DNA from: Lanius collurio
Taxonomy: Eukaryota > Chordata > Aves > Passeriformes > Laniidae
Length of the DNA stretch: 64,000 bases
Assembly: GCA_020086605.1 (NCBI GenBank)
Contig: JACBWW010000004.1
Coordinates: 7,091,449 to 7,155,448 of the forward strand
Direction: 5' to 3'
Shown piece after piece: positions 50,273 to 62,930 of the stretch (position 1 is the first letter of the stretch; every line of letters starts with the position of its first letter). The position numbers and the translations under genes were made by a program. The notes below the pieces were generated by a model. That model was given only the letters and a program-made list of their open reading frames with translations, made no database searches and was not told where the DNA came from.

Positions 50273-53200
50273 CACCCAGGTGATTTTAACATTTCATGGA
50301 CTGTAGGCTGAATATTTTGGCTCATGGGGCTGTCTTAAAATGTTGTATGAACAGAGAGGGTTTACCACACATGCCTCTGACAGGCTCCCAACCTAGTGTC
50401 TCCATGGGGCTTGCTTGTCACCATAAATCTGTTTCTGAGGTTTTTCTTGCAAAACATGGATTCCTGGGGCACCAGAGTCACTCATTTTTCCTTGTGTGGT
50501 TGCCTGATCTTCATGTTCCAAAACCTCTCTAGTGTTAAACCATGATGATTGCTTCATCATCATCAGTGTTTGCCCCCTGAATGCACAGCCTCTGCTGCTC
50601 AAGGCAATGCTTGGACAGACTGAGGACACACAAAATTTCTGGGGGAGCAACTGAGCTGGTCAGAAGGAGAACTCCCAGCTGCCAAGATAATTCTGGTATT
50701 TCAATTCCATTTTCATCAAACTGGGGCAATACACCCAGATATTATACTTGATTTGATTTTACCTGATCATCCAAAGGCTTTCTGTCTTGCTCCCCACCCA
50801 ATTTCAATTTTCAAAAATATGATCTTTAGAAATGTGTTAATATATTGACACAGTCAAAAAAATATTGCGTTTTGATTTGGTAACATCTGTGTTTTGTGAT
50901 GAAAGAACACTGTTGGAAGATGTGTGACTGCTTCTAATAGCTAGCATTCATCTCCTAAGCTGACTTCCCAAATACAAAAGGAAAGGAGCTTGCCAGGGGG
51001 TCCATACACCAAGATCTGAGTTTCTGTGAAGTGTTTATCAGTTACAAACCCTGATAAGTAATACAGCTGCTTGCCAGGTTCTCATCACCCCAGCACCCTG
51101 GGCTCACCTTCCCCTGGCAGGGAGATGCTTCTGGGGAGCTCTGAGCATGCAAGCCAGTGCTGGTGGGTTTAGTGCAGTCAGGAGCTTTGGTTCATCCTGC
51201 AGACCTCTCTCTTGAGGCGCTCATGCCATTTCATGCCAAGTCATGCCATTTCATTCCTAAGTTGCAGCAGGTAACTGGCTTAATATGTTGGAAAAACCTT
51301 TCCACTTCTCTGCTTATCCCAGAGAGCTAACTCCAGTCTGCACAGCCATCCTGCAAGGTGATTTCAGGCTGTTGCCTTCTCCTCAGGGTCTCACCCTGCA
51401 AACTGTAATGCAGAAGTGGTGCTCTAGTCCTAAGGGAGATATGGAGTTATCTGCAAAAAGACATTTTTTACCAAATCTAATGAAATGTTAATTTCAAGCA
51501 TACTCCTATGCTAATATGAATATGTGAAAGTGGTGGAATTTTATTTGACAGGAGTAGTGCTCATGCATGTGCCAGGTCATTATTTTTTGTTCCAGAAATG
51601 TGTGTGGGCCATATTTAATTTCCAGTAGCTGTATAGAGAGAGCCCAGCATGGGAGCTGGAGGTCTTGCTCACTAATATAGCCTCTCTGGCTGAGATAAAT
51701 GGACTCCCCATGACAGTACAGAATGTGTTGAATTTCAGGAAATCTAAATCCCACAGGTTTCTGGGATATCCTAATTCTGAAAATACCAATTTTATCAACT
51801 GGCTCCAGTCTGTCTTAAAGACATGTTTGAAATATGTAATTTTAGCTTTGAAAGGAAGTATTTAGCTAAAGAGTCAGGAATATACTTCAGATGAAAAGTC
51901 CTTTACTGAAACAAAGCAAATAAAAGTTTGTGAGGAATTTTAAGGATATTTGGTTAGATTTGCATGCCACCTGCTGCAGAACAAGCTGCATCAATTCTGT
52001 TTCTTCCCTTCTTAGCCCTGTTGCAGTAAATAACAGAGAAAGTATGCATATATGAGACTCCTGGGGTTCTTCTTCGGCATTATAATCTTCATCTGTTATA
52101 GCTCAATACCCTGTTTTATTTCAACAGTGGTGTGAAGTTACCCATGCTATTTCAAAGTCAGTCCATGATTGAAAGGGGAAAATAAGAAAAGAGACACTTT
52201 AAGAACCATTGTGTGACTTCAGAGATTTTTCTGAAGTCAAAAGGTTTGTGTTGAGAACCAGAACCAACTCACATATTCCTAATCAAAATGCTGAGTGCGT
52301 GAAAAGCTGTTCAGTAGTTCAGGGACTGAACTATGACTCCTTACAAGAGGAAAATATTACACACAAGGGGAAGCACTTAAATAATTGATGTGCTTTCCTT
52401 TTATCTGCATGTAGGAGTGACAAGAAATCTATGTAGCTGGCACTAATGGATAGCATTAGTATGTCAATAATTGCTAATGAGGAAGAAACAGGAGTGCATT
52501 TGTCCTGAAGTGACTGATCTTTCTTTCTTCTTTATCTCCCTGTGTTGCAATGGGAAATTATTAGTCTAAATTTTAGAATTATGTTCACTTTCAAATCTCA
52601 AAGGGCTTTCACATACCTTTTTTGGTATAAATTCAATCTAAAATGACTGTACACTTGCTTATATGTAATCTGCATTCTGGCATTTAAGATCCTTTTTTTA
52701 TATCTTCTGTGCTACATTCAAATAACAAAATAAAACTTTGTTTGCTTCACATGTTTAATTTTCCTTTCCACAACAGTGAAAGGGTGCAGCCAAGCTGGAA
52801 TTGAACAGAAACCAGAAATTCAAAAACATCCAATGCTTTCATAATGAAAAAAAATTGCATAACCATTTCCAGCATTGAAGCAGGATAGTCTTACTGAATA
52901 AAGTCTCTTGAAAAATGATTGGTGTATCGACCCATTTATATCCAGCTATATCCAACATTAAGTAAAAGATTGTATTCAGCCATTTCCCCAGAGCTGCTTT
53001 TCTGAGGGAACAATTACGCAGCTGTTCCTGCTACATTCTTGTGGAGGCTGAAAGCAGTCTAAAAACTCTGGCATTAATTTCCTGTAACTACAAAGTGCGG
53101 CTCTCCAGGTTGTTTGCGAGGCATGCCCTTTGCAAAGAGGTTCCTGAAGGAGTACATAGACTTGACATTAATATTGTGCTTTGGCTAAACTTATTTATAG

Positions 53201-53788
53201 CTGTGTGCATGTGCATACACGGCCGCATGCACAGGGCTGTACGGTTTGTGTTAGAAACAGGGCTCTGGATCGCAGCCACATTGCAGTGCTAATGATATCT
53301 GTCACTGCACCAACTTTTTGTAGCTGTATTATCTGGCTGCATTCAAAACCAAGGATTTCAGATGTACAATTCCAGCCTTGCTATGCTCATTGGATTCAGC
53401 AAAAGGGCATTTCTGCACTAGCGGTCTCTAACTGGTGTATTAGGAAGTTTGATGATGAGTTTTTGCAACTCTTTTTGTGGAGTGTTAAGTTTTAAACTGC
53501 TAAAGTTTTAAACTGTGATCTAACTGGTCAAAGAGCAATAGCCACTAAGAGAATTATTTCAAAATTCCTTGACATGAAAAGCAAACTGTCAGTAACTAGT
53601 TCACTAACATTGCTTAATAACTCTGAAGCAGTACCACCATTTCTCTCTCCACTGCTGGATTTGTGCTTATTTTTATATCCATATATAAATCCACACATCT
53701 ATAAGTACAGGTACCAGAATATTATGCAAGGTCTGTGAAGCAGGTGTCCTTTGTGACAGGCTGGTTATGTGTGGCATGGAGCAGGGTG
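50273..53788. other. Non-coding stretch, no gene seen
   Basis: It holds a 10-bp tandem repeat at 51221-51260 and a duplicated AAGTTTTAAACTG word at 53487-53515. No exon was recognised. Confidence 0.5.
51221..51260 (+). repeat. 10-bp tandem repeat, about 4 copies
   Basis: The units TCATGCCATT, TCATGCCAAG, TCATGCCATT and TCATTCCTAA follow one another without spacers. Confidence 0.9.
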
Positions 53789-53825
53789 AGCCCTGCTTCC
53801 TGGAAGCAGGCCTGGAAGCAGGGCT
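53789..53825. repeat. Nested inverted repeats with alternative hairpins
   Basis: AGCCCTGCTTCC (53789-53800) pairs with GGAAGCAGGGCT (53814-53825). The same left arm also pairs with the nearer GGAAGCAGG (53802-53810) across a single T. Two mutually exclusive stems are therefore possible. The centre TTCCTGGAA fits the STAT half-site pattern TTCNNNGAA. Confidence 0.9.
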
Positions 53826-55316
53826 GGGGTACATATTTGGGGGAACAAGGAGAAATAAACCTTTTCCTCTGTGTATGCTGGCACATTTCTGATCCACATC
53901 TAAACATCACTTTATTTTTCATTCTTGCCCATAGAAAACATTCCTTCCCTCAGAGCGTCCATGAATGATTTTCTGGAAGAAAACTCCTTGGTCCTTTCAG
54001 CAGCAAAGGTAATTGAGATATCAGTAACTTCTGCACACAAGATGCCATGCACACTTGATATCAGTTTCATCATTAATATCAGATGCCAGCTGATACTGCT
54101 ACTGTCACCCTGAAATATCCCACCCCCAGCTCATAGTGCTTAATAAGCAAACTGGGGCCAGGCCTTTAAAATCAAAACCTGGAGAAGTGAAACTGCTGGT
54201 TAACAGATCAGCCCTTTGAGCAGGTAAGCAGGAAATATTCGTTTTCATCTCTCCTGTCTTTAGCTGATAGCAACAGCACAGGGAATTGTGCAGAGTGCAA
54301 CTCACTCTGCACCATATACATAATTTATATTTTTCCACTCTGGTTATGAGTGCGCAGTTTTGGACTTGGGATTTGCTTTGCAAAATGGAAGGAGAGAAAG
54401 GAGGAAGAAAGAAAAACAGTGCATCAGCCTTCACCTTCTCCAGCCCCACTTTTGAGCTCAGTGCCTCATCTCTGATGCACAGCCTTCACAGACCAATGGA
54501 ACCTGAGTGCTACACAGTACGTGTGTGTATATACACACATGTGAAAAGATAAATGCTTGCCGTGGTAAAAGGAAAAGTAAAATAAAAGATGTTTCCAGTA
54601 CTCTATCTCTTTATTAGTAAAATGCCTTGGCAGAGAATTAAGCTATCATTTTGACAAGAGTTTCATTTTGTACAGGCAGTCTAGAGAACACTTGCAGTTC
54701 CTATAGAAGTTTTTTAAAAAAACAGCTGAGAAACATGCTTCTTGCTGATGTGCTCCTCTGCTCAGTGAAGTTTGACAGATACAGCCCTAAGTGCTAGTGA
54801 GGCACTCTTTCCCAGATACACGCAAAGTGTGTAGCACACTTATTTTAAAAATAAGGTACATTTCTATTTCAGCAAATAAACCCATTTATCTGCCCTTGCT
54901 GCGTCCGTTACCATCCAGGAAGGTTTATCAAGGAGCAAACAGGACCCACACACAGCGCCCGGTTCTGCAGCACACATCCCCACAAACTCTCCTTAGTGAG
55001 CTCCAGACTGCACACATCGATACCATCATCTCTCCGGACACCAACACTTCAGACCATCTGTCTGAATTCCACAACCCTTCCTCCTATCCAGCCCCTGTGC
55101 CTTCAGGGAAAATCCAGGCATTACCACCCTCACCAGCCCTCCGCCACGGACTCCTAAGGCACCGCACCGGGATCTGCAGTGTTTTCAGGGAGTTTCTCCT
55201 CTCCCTGCTACGACTCCGGCTCCCTTCGAAAGCAAGCGGCTTCGCGTGTGACTTTGCAATCTGAGAATGTGAACCAGTCGGCAGGACACTGGGGTAAATA
55301 TAAATCTGGCGCTTAC

Positions 55317-55344
55317 CCACAGGCAGTCCCTCGCAGTCTGACAT
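55317..55344 (-). CDS. Candidate distal alternative first coding exon (possibly EML1)
   Basis: On the minus strand an ATG at 55344 opens nine codons, MSDCEGLPV, plus a G, then a good donor (GTAAGC from 55316). The -3 base is A, a favourable start context. The exon would end in phase 1, exactly as the canonical EML1 exon 1 does, so it could splice in frame to EML1 exon 2 and swap only the N-terminal peptide. It lies about 42.6 kb upstream of the canonical start in a CpG-enriched patch. My recollection is that Ensembl places the human EML1 gene start some tens of kb upstream of the main transcript, which would suit this. A nine-codon match to start and donor rules can arise by chance. Confidence 0.4.
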
Positions 55345-55900
55345 CGTGTGACAAGTCCTCCTCACCGGGGGCTTAGGAAAACCACGGCAGGACCACAAGC
55401 ACGGGTCCTTCTGTTTGCAAAGGCGATGGGAAAAAATATATCTGACAGTTTACAGCCACCCTTCTCTTGCACTCTACATCTACCCACCCAGCGAGCTGTA
55501 GCAACAGTCCCGTCCCTGCCTTCTCATTATGGGATGTAAAGATAAGAATGTGCTTTTGTGCCAAAAGAGTGTGCTATTGGTGGATAAATTTGTTGTCATC
55601 CCTCCCCTTCGCAGAGTTTCCTCTTTAATGTCACAGAGGCACATTACGCTGTCGGAAAGGCCATCGAATATTTATGAAAGTGCTTTTAAGGGCTCAGCCG
55701 CAAATCTGCGTGGGAGAACAGAGCTAATTGCTGTGTGGTGGGGTTGGTGGTGCGAGCCACCCCGCAGGGCTCTCCTGCTTGCCGGGGGGCTGCGGGGGGA
55801 GCTGGTGGGCTGGGGGATAGACTGTGACATCTTGCTCTGCACCTTCTTGTTCTGCAGGGTCCGAATACAAACACTGCTGGAAAGGGGGCAGAAGCCAGGG
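55345..55900 (-). promoter_or_regulatory. Candidate distal promoter or conserved regulatory block
   Basis: CpG density in 55.1-55.9 kb is clearly above the surrounding DNA, though far below the EML1 island. On the minus strand it holds a CCAAT box (55580-55576) about 230 bp above a candidate start codon at 55344. The plus strand carries a G-quadruplex pattern at 55784-55816. Its mixed, non-repetitive sequence (55560-55740) looks like a vertebrate conserved non-coding element, but conservation cannot be tested here. It could equally be an enhancer or a lncRNA promoter. Confidence 0.4.
55784..55816 (+). promoter_or_regulatory. Potential G-quadruplex
   Basis: G6, CTGC, G6, a 7-base linker, G3, CT, G5: four G-tracts with loops of 4, 7 and 2 bases, which fits the canonical G4 rule. 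It lies about 450 bp upstream of the candidate distal exon. For a minus-strand transcript the G-rich strand is the template. Confidence 0.65.
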
Positions 55901-58574
55901 TGTATCTCTTTAAGGGGGGAGGGAAAAAAGTCTTTGTTTATATTGTAGTATCTGAGAAATTGTTTTGTGACACTGTTACTAAAAGCTGTTTCGTGGCTTA
56001 TAATAATATTATGAGTGCAGATTTCTCTGTAACTTCATGACTTTTCTTGCTTAAAACATGTTGCTTTAATGCCAGTTTAGTGGCTGCTCCTAAGACTTAT
56101 TTTTTAATCTTTGAAAATGTTTATGTGGGACTTGCTGGATGTGAGATTCCCAGACTCGTAAAGTCAGTGGAGACTATCCCTGCACACTGGTGTGCTCATT
56201 AGGCACCTTAATGAAGTTCAAGCAAAGGCTCTGGCAGCGTTAGAGCCAGGCTGGGCTTGGCAGAGACATGTGCAGGACCTGGTGGGAGCCTCAGCACTCG
56301 GCGGGGGATGTGATTTGCTGCCACTTTTTCTCCTGGGAACAGTCAGCGCTTTGCAGACCTTTGGTGTCTGCGCCCTTCACAAATATCCGGGTTTTAGACC
56401 CGGAGCCGGAGGGAGGGCTGGGAGGAGGCAAGGGGGGGCTCCATGGGGGGTTCTCTGGGAAGAACTTCCAGAGCATGCAGCCAGACATAGCCCCTCAGGG
56501 AAATGAGCCATTGGGAATACCTTTCTTCCAAATGCCTTGAAGAAAAAAGTGTCACTTTCATGAACTATACTATGAGGTCAGTGTGACCAGCACCTCTGAA
56601 AAAATTGGGCTGTTTTCACTCAGGTGCTTCAGTCTAAGCACCTAAAGGCTGACACTGCTAGGTCTGCCTGATCTCTCTCTGACGAGAAGCCTTCTAATAC
56701 TCTGCTGGTTACTCAGCAGCACAGCTAACCATGGATTCAATTCAGGATGTCAGGCCACTGACTAAGAAGCTAAAATAGCTGCAAAAGTAGACTATGACAT
56801 GTTCCTCAAACCATTCCTCGGGTTGCCTACGCAGGGTTGGGCAAGCAGAGCCAGAAGTGCCTGGTGGCCACTGGGGCCGGCCAGCACGACGATCTGTTGG
56901 CACAGTTCTGCCTGGGCAGCCCTTGTCAGGGCCTGCTTCTCAATCTGCTCATGCAACACACACGGAGATATTCACTGGTGTAAGGCTCACCTGAAGGGCA
57001 GCTCTGAGGGAAACAGAGCCTCAGGCTGTGCTCTCTGTCTAAGAGGCTGTGCCAGGAGGAGAAATGCAGGGTATCATGCTTAACCTCTCCATCCTGCTGC
57101 TGCCCACAGACCCAAGGAGTGGGCACTAGCTATTCTGGCAGTCAGGGAGGTGTCTGGTCTTGATCTTGGTATGCCTTGGGGAAAGAAAGAAGGCCTAAAC
57201 CAGACTGGGGACTTTTCTTGCATTGTCATCTGACTGCAGAAACATATTGCTCCAATGTGTGAGAATCAAAGCTTTCTTAGCTCAACCCTGTGAAAACGCA
57301 GGCTCCCAGTTCTGCAAGCATTTACGTGCCAATTTAACTTCAAGCCCCACTGAAGTTCCTGGAACTGCTCACAGTTATAAACACATGCATAAGTATTTGC
57401 AGGATTAAGGGCTCACCATTCCTCCTTGTATTCAGAGCAAACAGCTGCAGCTGGTTTTGAAGTTACCTCTCACAGCTGTGTGCTGGTGCTCCTCCACCAA
57501 AGATTAGAGCCCTCCAGCAGAGCTGGACAAGTGCCTGCAGGGAAGGCACGCCAAATCACAGACTGGTGTCTCAGCTCTATCTCATCCTCAAGAGTAATTT
57601 AAGGAACCTCTGCCTCAGCAACCCCCATTACATTGTCCGTGGCCACATCTGCCACAGGTGGTCAGCACCTTCTGGAAGAGGGCCAGAGAAGCCAGCAGAG
57701 CAGACTGAGAGGGAAGGACAAATACATCTTTAATTATTATGGCAAAGTTGACAAGAGTTCATCTGCCAGAGCCCTTACTAGGATGTGGCCTTGGGAGAGC
57801 TCTTCAGTGAAATACTAAAGCAGGTCAAAAGTTGAACAGATCAGACCTAATTCTTACAACAATATGCACAAACAAACACCTCCTTTTGATGTGGATACTT
57901 CAATCAAAAAATTAGCTTTGATCCCTGGATACTTTAGTTATAATGCTGGATTTTGATAAATTATAAGACTTTTTTTTTCTTTGCTTAGAACAGAATATTT
58001 CTTTTAACTTCCCCTGTTTCTGAGCCTGAAAAGAGAAGAGCCATGTTCACTCCTATTGAAAGCCTGGAGAATGTTCACTCCTGTTCAAGCCTGGAAAATT
58101 TAAGTCTGATGGAGAAAGTTTTGAGAATTTATGAATAAGCCTGGTATCTGTGATAGCAAAAAATGCAAACCCCAAAAATTGAATTAACAATAAAAGGTGA
58201 GAAGTAAAGCACACATTATTCCAGCAGGTATTAAACTAATGTGAGAAATTGGCTAAATATTTGCCAATAACTGCTCTCACTTGGGTTTTCCCAAGAACTT
58301 GAAGTATGCTTATCCCTCAACAAGCAGAGAGACCCCATTATAAATCTGTCTGCTTCGTTTTACTCCCTGACAGACAGCTGTCTGCATAAATCCATGACAA
58401 GTACCATGAGTGGGGTAGTAAATGCAATGTATGGAAGGAAGTCACTGGAGAATTTCCTAAAAAAAGATTATCCTGGACCATTTAGTCTCCTGTGGAAGAC
58501 AGTTGCATTCTCCTCATGCATCTTGAAATACTTAAGCAGTTGTTATGGTGTCCATACCCCTCTCTGGAGATTTC
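55901..58574. other. Non-coding stretch, no gene seen
   Basis: Apart from the G-rich tract at 56411, no feature was recognised. Short frames (up to 104 aa) have no family resemblance. Confidence 0.5.
56411..56438 (+). promoter_or_regulatory. Second G-rich, possible G-quadruplex tract
   Basis: GGG, A, GGG, CT, GGG, a 9-base G-containing linker, then G7. A further G6 follows at 56445. The longest loop exceeds the strict 7-base limit, so this is weaker than the tract at 55784. Confidence 0.45.
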
Positions 58575-58650
58575 CAAGAAGAAATACCTGCCCAGGAATG
58601 CTGTGGATGTCCCATCCCTGGACAGGTTCAAGGCCAGTCCTGACAGTGCA
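58575..58650 (+). mobile_element. CR1 LINE fragment
   Basis: CCTGCCCAGGAATGCTGTGG, ATGTCCCATCCCTGGACAGG and TTCAAGGCCAGTCCTGACAG follow the CR1 3' region order (tgcccaggnaagctgtggatgccccatccctggaagtgttcaaggccag). The terminal octamers are missing, so it is truncated at both ends. Confidence 0.75.
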
Positions 58651-61600
58651 AAAGATACAAAAAACCTGGAGGTGAGCTGATATGCCTGGGGAAAGAGGGC
58701 ATGTTTGGGGAAACCTGGGTGCAGGGCACCTACCATGGCACAAGAACAGAGTCACCTTAGTGCCCAAATACTGCCACCTAGACAATCAAGACATGTTGTG
58801 GGACTTTGTTTCTCATCTACATGTTTACACATCCCATCTGATCCATGCCTGATCTAAGTACCTAAATATCCTGGAAAATCTGGGCTTTAAGATTTTAAAT
58901 GCCATGGGGAAGTCCTAATTTTCCCCACCCCCTGACTAACTCAGCCACCTGACTGTGAAAAGAGCCTGATCCACCTGAAAGCTCCCAGCTGGACCAGGGC
59001 TTTTGCTGTTGCTTACTTGCCTCTTGCTCAGCCACGGACACAGTCAGCCTCATCCAAACCTCACAGGAAATTCAGGGAGCTGTGCTTCCCACTGTGGGAT
59101 CTCAGGCCCTGCCAGACTCTGGCTGCCTGCTGACAGTACTGGTGGAATGGCTTTGCTAAGCTCAGCACTGCTGTGGGGGCATGGGCGAGTTGTTCTGCTT
59201 CCCTCTGCCTGTCTCTCCCTGACAGAGGGAAATCATGGGAAATGAGAATTATTTCTTTAGCTAACCGAGTCAGATCTGATTATTAAATCTGCAATTTTCC
59301 ATGAGATTGAAGCAAGCGCCTTACTGCCCGCTTTGGCAGGCATTTATATCTCCCATCAGCATGATTTCCACGCAGTTTAAAGAGAGAATGGCTGAAATGT
59401 GCTTCTCCCTTCTAATTTATGCAAATTCCCTTGAGTTTTTTCCTGTGAAGAGATTTCTGACTGTTGGGCATGGAGGATTCACAGCCCAGAGAGGGGGAGG
59501 GGAAGGACAGGGCTAGAAGAGAAACTGCAGGCTGATATAAGCAGCTTGGCATCAGGATGTGGATGACCTTCTCTCAGAGCACTGAAGAGCCCAATATGTC
59601 AGGAATTTGTTAGCTAAGACATGCTTTCCCCCCTTGAAAAGCCCTGCAGTCTTGCAGATAGAATGCACCTTTCCTCTAATGTAAGGGGTAAAATTAACCA
59701 CAGCTTTTCAATCGCACCCAGTTAAAGGGAAGAGCAGCAAGAGGGGAGCATAGCAAGCTGGTTGGCCACCACCAGCCCCACTGTCAGCCCCTCATCTCCT
59801 GAGTCACTGATGGGACCATGGTGAGGTCCCAGATGTACCTATGGGATCAGCAGACCAAATCCAGGGCCAGTGGGATGCTGTGCCCCGAGCACCTGCAGCA
59901 GAGAAATGAGCTGCTGGTCAGATGGACTTGAACCTCTGTACAGCAATCAGCAGGAGGAAAAGCAACCAGGCTCAGAGAGAAGCAGAGCCTGGAAGTCCCA
60001 ATAATTAGAATTTTATTTCATTAGTGTTTTCTGACACATTCTCTTCACATTTCAACTTGATGGATGGGGAGTGTAATAATGCAACTTCAAGAGGAGCTGA
60101 TGCTCTGACAAGATCTCATGTGGGTTCATGCAGAGAAGGAAGAGTGAGTAAAAATAGGCAAGACAGAGCTGACAGCTAAAACAGCTGTCTAGGAAGCAAC
60201 AAATACAAAAGTAATAGCAACCCCACAAAATAACTAGATATGTCATAATTTTGCATTTATCTCTATTTTTTAAATGTTACTAGCAAGATTTTCACTAGTA
60301 AGAATTGAATCTGAGCTTTGTATTCCAGAAAGGAAATGTCTCCATCATCTCCTCTGATGTCAGCCCAGAGAGAAGATAAGAAGATTAACTATGTCAGGTG
60401 ACACCAATCCAGCAGCAGGGAAAATAATTTTGCACATTCAAAAAGAAAATGGGGAAGAAATTCCAGCTATCTCCAAGAAATGTGAACCTTACCAGTGATA
60501 ATTGCTGTCTCACAGAGAGAACATTTTATGCAAAAGTACAAATATACAGTAAATAAAATAATAAGATCAAAGATTCAGAAGATGATTTATCTTAAAGAAA
60601 AAATTAATTGATAGTCTGGATCTCAGTAGCATTTTCTAACCATCTAATTTATAAAAGGTTGCATTCTCTGGGGGGAAGCTATGAAAGGCCACTGCAATGA
60701 TGTGAAGAAACAAAAAACTACATTTGAAAGACAAAACTGGCTTCTGGCTGCTGAGTTGTTGCTGACAATGCCTTCTGACACACTGAGCCAAAACGAGCCT
60801 GCCATGGTACTCAAGTGAGATGCTTTTGCACAAGGATGGAGAAAAGGTGAGCATGACAGCATGAGCCCAGCTTTTGGCATCTGCTGATAAACATGGGTGG
60901 CTCTTTACTGGCCAGCTGTGCATGAGTCACCCAGCACAGGGGACATAGGCCAAAGCTCTTTTCCCACCAATACATAATAGATTTTCACACTGAAATTACA
61001 GTTATTGGCAGTTCCCTCTGCAGAGGTTTCAGGTGTTACTGAATAGTGTCCCAGTGAATATAAAAAACCAAGAGAAATTATATGATTCAGTCTGATCCTG
61101 CTGCTTTTGGTTTTAAGGGCATTATTGCTGTTTATTTTACTGGATTTGAGTCTTGTGCAGATGAGTGAAGCTGCATTTGCTCTGCACAGATCTGGTAGGA
61201 AAAAGTGTCAAGCCCTGAATGTAAATATTACAGTATCATGTGGTGGGTTTGAGGGGAAGGTGAGAGTCTTGCAAACCTGATTTGGCAGCTGAAAAAATAG
61301 CATTCAGGCAAACAGATGGTCTCTGCAAGGAGGGAACTCTTTAAAAAGATTCACAGATTAATGAACTCTGCCAGGATTTTTGTGGTTCCTACTAAAATTC
61401 CTATAAATCAGTCTAACTGGGCAGGGAGGAGGTGGAGACAGGGGAATCAATAACTTCCCTAGACAGTTTGTATATCCAAGGTGAGCTGACAAAGGCTTCA
61501 GAGCTGGAAAATCTCAAGAGCAATTACAGAGGCAGTGTCATCCTTTTGGAGGGCCGAAGCCACAGTGTTCATCATGTACTATCAGTGCTCTGGGGACTAA

Positions 61601-62828
61601 TCACAGCTGCCTGTGGTCAAGGATATCAGTTTGGTGATAAAGGAAGGTGAGGTGTCAGCCACACTGAGTTTTTGGCTCATCCTGGGAACTCTGAAATTTG
61701 TTTTGAGGGAGTGAAAGCATCCTCTGTTCACTGCAGGTCGGAGAGAGACCACACCTCCACTTAGCTTTACTAGAAGCAGCCCCAGACAGAACAAAACCAA
61801 GACAGAATATTTACAACAGTCAAGCACAGTCCTACCTTCAGACAAATGACAGCTCAGTTTCATTCTCATCTCCAAGGCTTTCTCCCTGTTCAGCACTGTG
61901 TCAAGCATAGAAAGATGCTTTCACCAAGCTGAAAATAAATATGAAAATTGTCACTGGCCAAGGCTAGCCACAACAGGTAACCAAGAAATCAGGTTTTCAT
62001 CCCAAACTTGAAACAGGAGCAAACTATGCTTTGGGGATGACCAGCAACAGAAACCGAGTGCCAGAGATGTCTGATCTGATAATTGTCCAGGTGATCATCT
62101 GTCTAGCTGTTTTTCTCTACCCAAGCAACCACTGCCCTCAGAACACTGAGTGAAGGTCTGCAATGCTAGGAGGCAGAACTGATTAAGAAATTGGCAATGG
62201 AATCAGAGGTGAACAGCAGGGAAAATAATTCATTAGGGTGTCTATGAGGTTTGTAACACGGTGCACTTTACAGTCCACTTTCATTTGCTTTTCTGCAACA
62301 TTCGTCACTGGTGTTTGACAGCAGGAATGATCTGGGAGGAGTTTCCATCCTTAGTCACTTGGAGCCACCTCCATCTTATAATAAACACAGTCACAATTAA
62401 CGGAAGTGGTGACCTTGTTGGCAATTTCTGAAAAGAGGACAAGACTCCTTGGGAACAGTGAATTAAGCAGATTATTACCACTTAAGTAACCTCTAAGTCT
62501 CATTGTGGGTGAGGCCTGTTGCTGGGGTAAAAGGAAAGCTTGCTTGTGACTGCTCAAAAAGCACATAAGTAGTTTTTTCGAACAGTTTTCATTGGAACCA
62601 GGATTAGATTTGGTTTAAGTTTTCTGATATTGATGTTTTTCACTACAGGCATCTCCAGCTGTCTCATGAAGAAATTCAAGACTGCCCTGGTGTGGTCAGA
62701 CTCTTGGGTTTGGGGTGGGAAGCCTGGGCTAAGATGCAGAGCAGGGACTGCCTCAGAGCTGAGACAGGCAGAGCAGGGAGACAGGCTCTCAGGCTCTTGA
62801 AGGGAATCAGAATCCCCCCTGCCAGCAC
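58651..62828. other. Non-coding stretch, no gene seen
   Basis: No exon was recognised. The block at 59230-59470 is AT-rich but complex, with an exact octamer ATGCAAAT at 59419-59426. It is a weak enhancer candidate. Confidence 0.5.
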
Positions 62829-62930
62829 AGAGATGGGAAAATCCTGGGAGGGGGTTAAGTGACTTGCCGAGGGACACTCTGCTAATCTGTGGCATGGTGG
62901 CAGGGGAGCCTGGCCCCTGTTCCACAGGAG
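62829..62930 (-). repeat. MIR-like (CORE-SINE) relic
   Basis: The plus strand reads AGAGATGGGAAAATC, GGGTTAAGTGACTTGCCGAG, GGACACTCTGCTAATCTGTG and GCATGGTGGCAGGGGAGCC. This follows the reverse complement of MIR (gaggaaactgag ... ggttaagtgacttgcc ... gtcacacagctagtaagtggcagagc). The 13-base GTTAAGTGACTTGCC-type core is nearly intact. Confidence 0.65.

Noticed and set aside
53041..53292. 83-aa plus-strand frame with a hydrophobic stretch
   Set aside because: The stretch looked membrane-like (VLWLNLFIAVCMCIHG), but there is no signal, no neighbour and no family match, and its first codon is GTG.
54791..55264. 157-aa plus-strand frame beside the candidate distal promoter
   Set aside because: It starts at GTG and has Pro/Ser/Leu-rich composition with no recognisable domain. 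It might be transcribed, but nothing supports translation.
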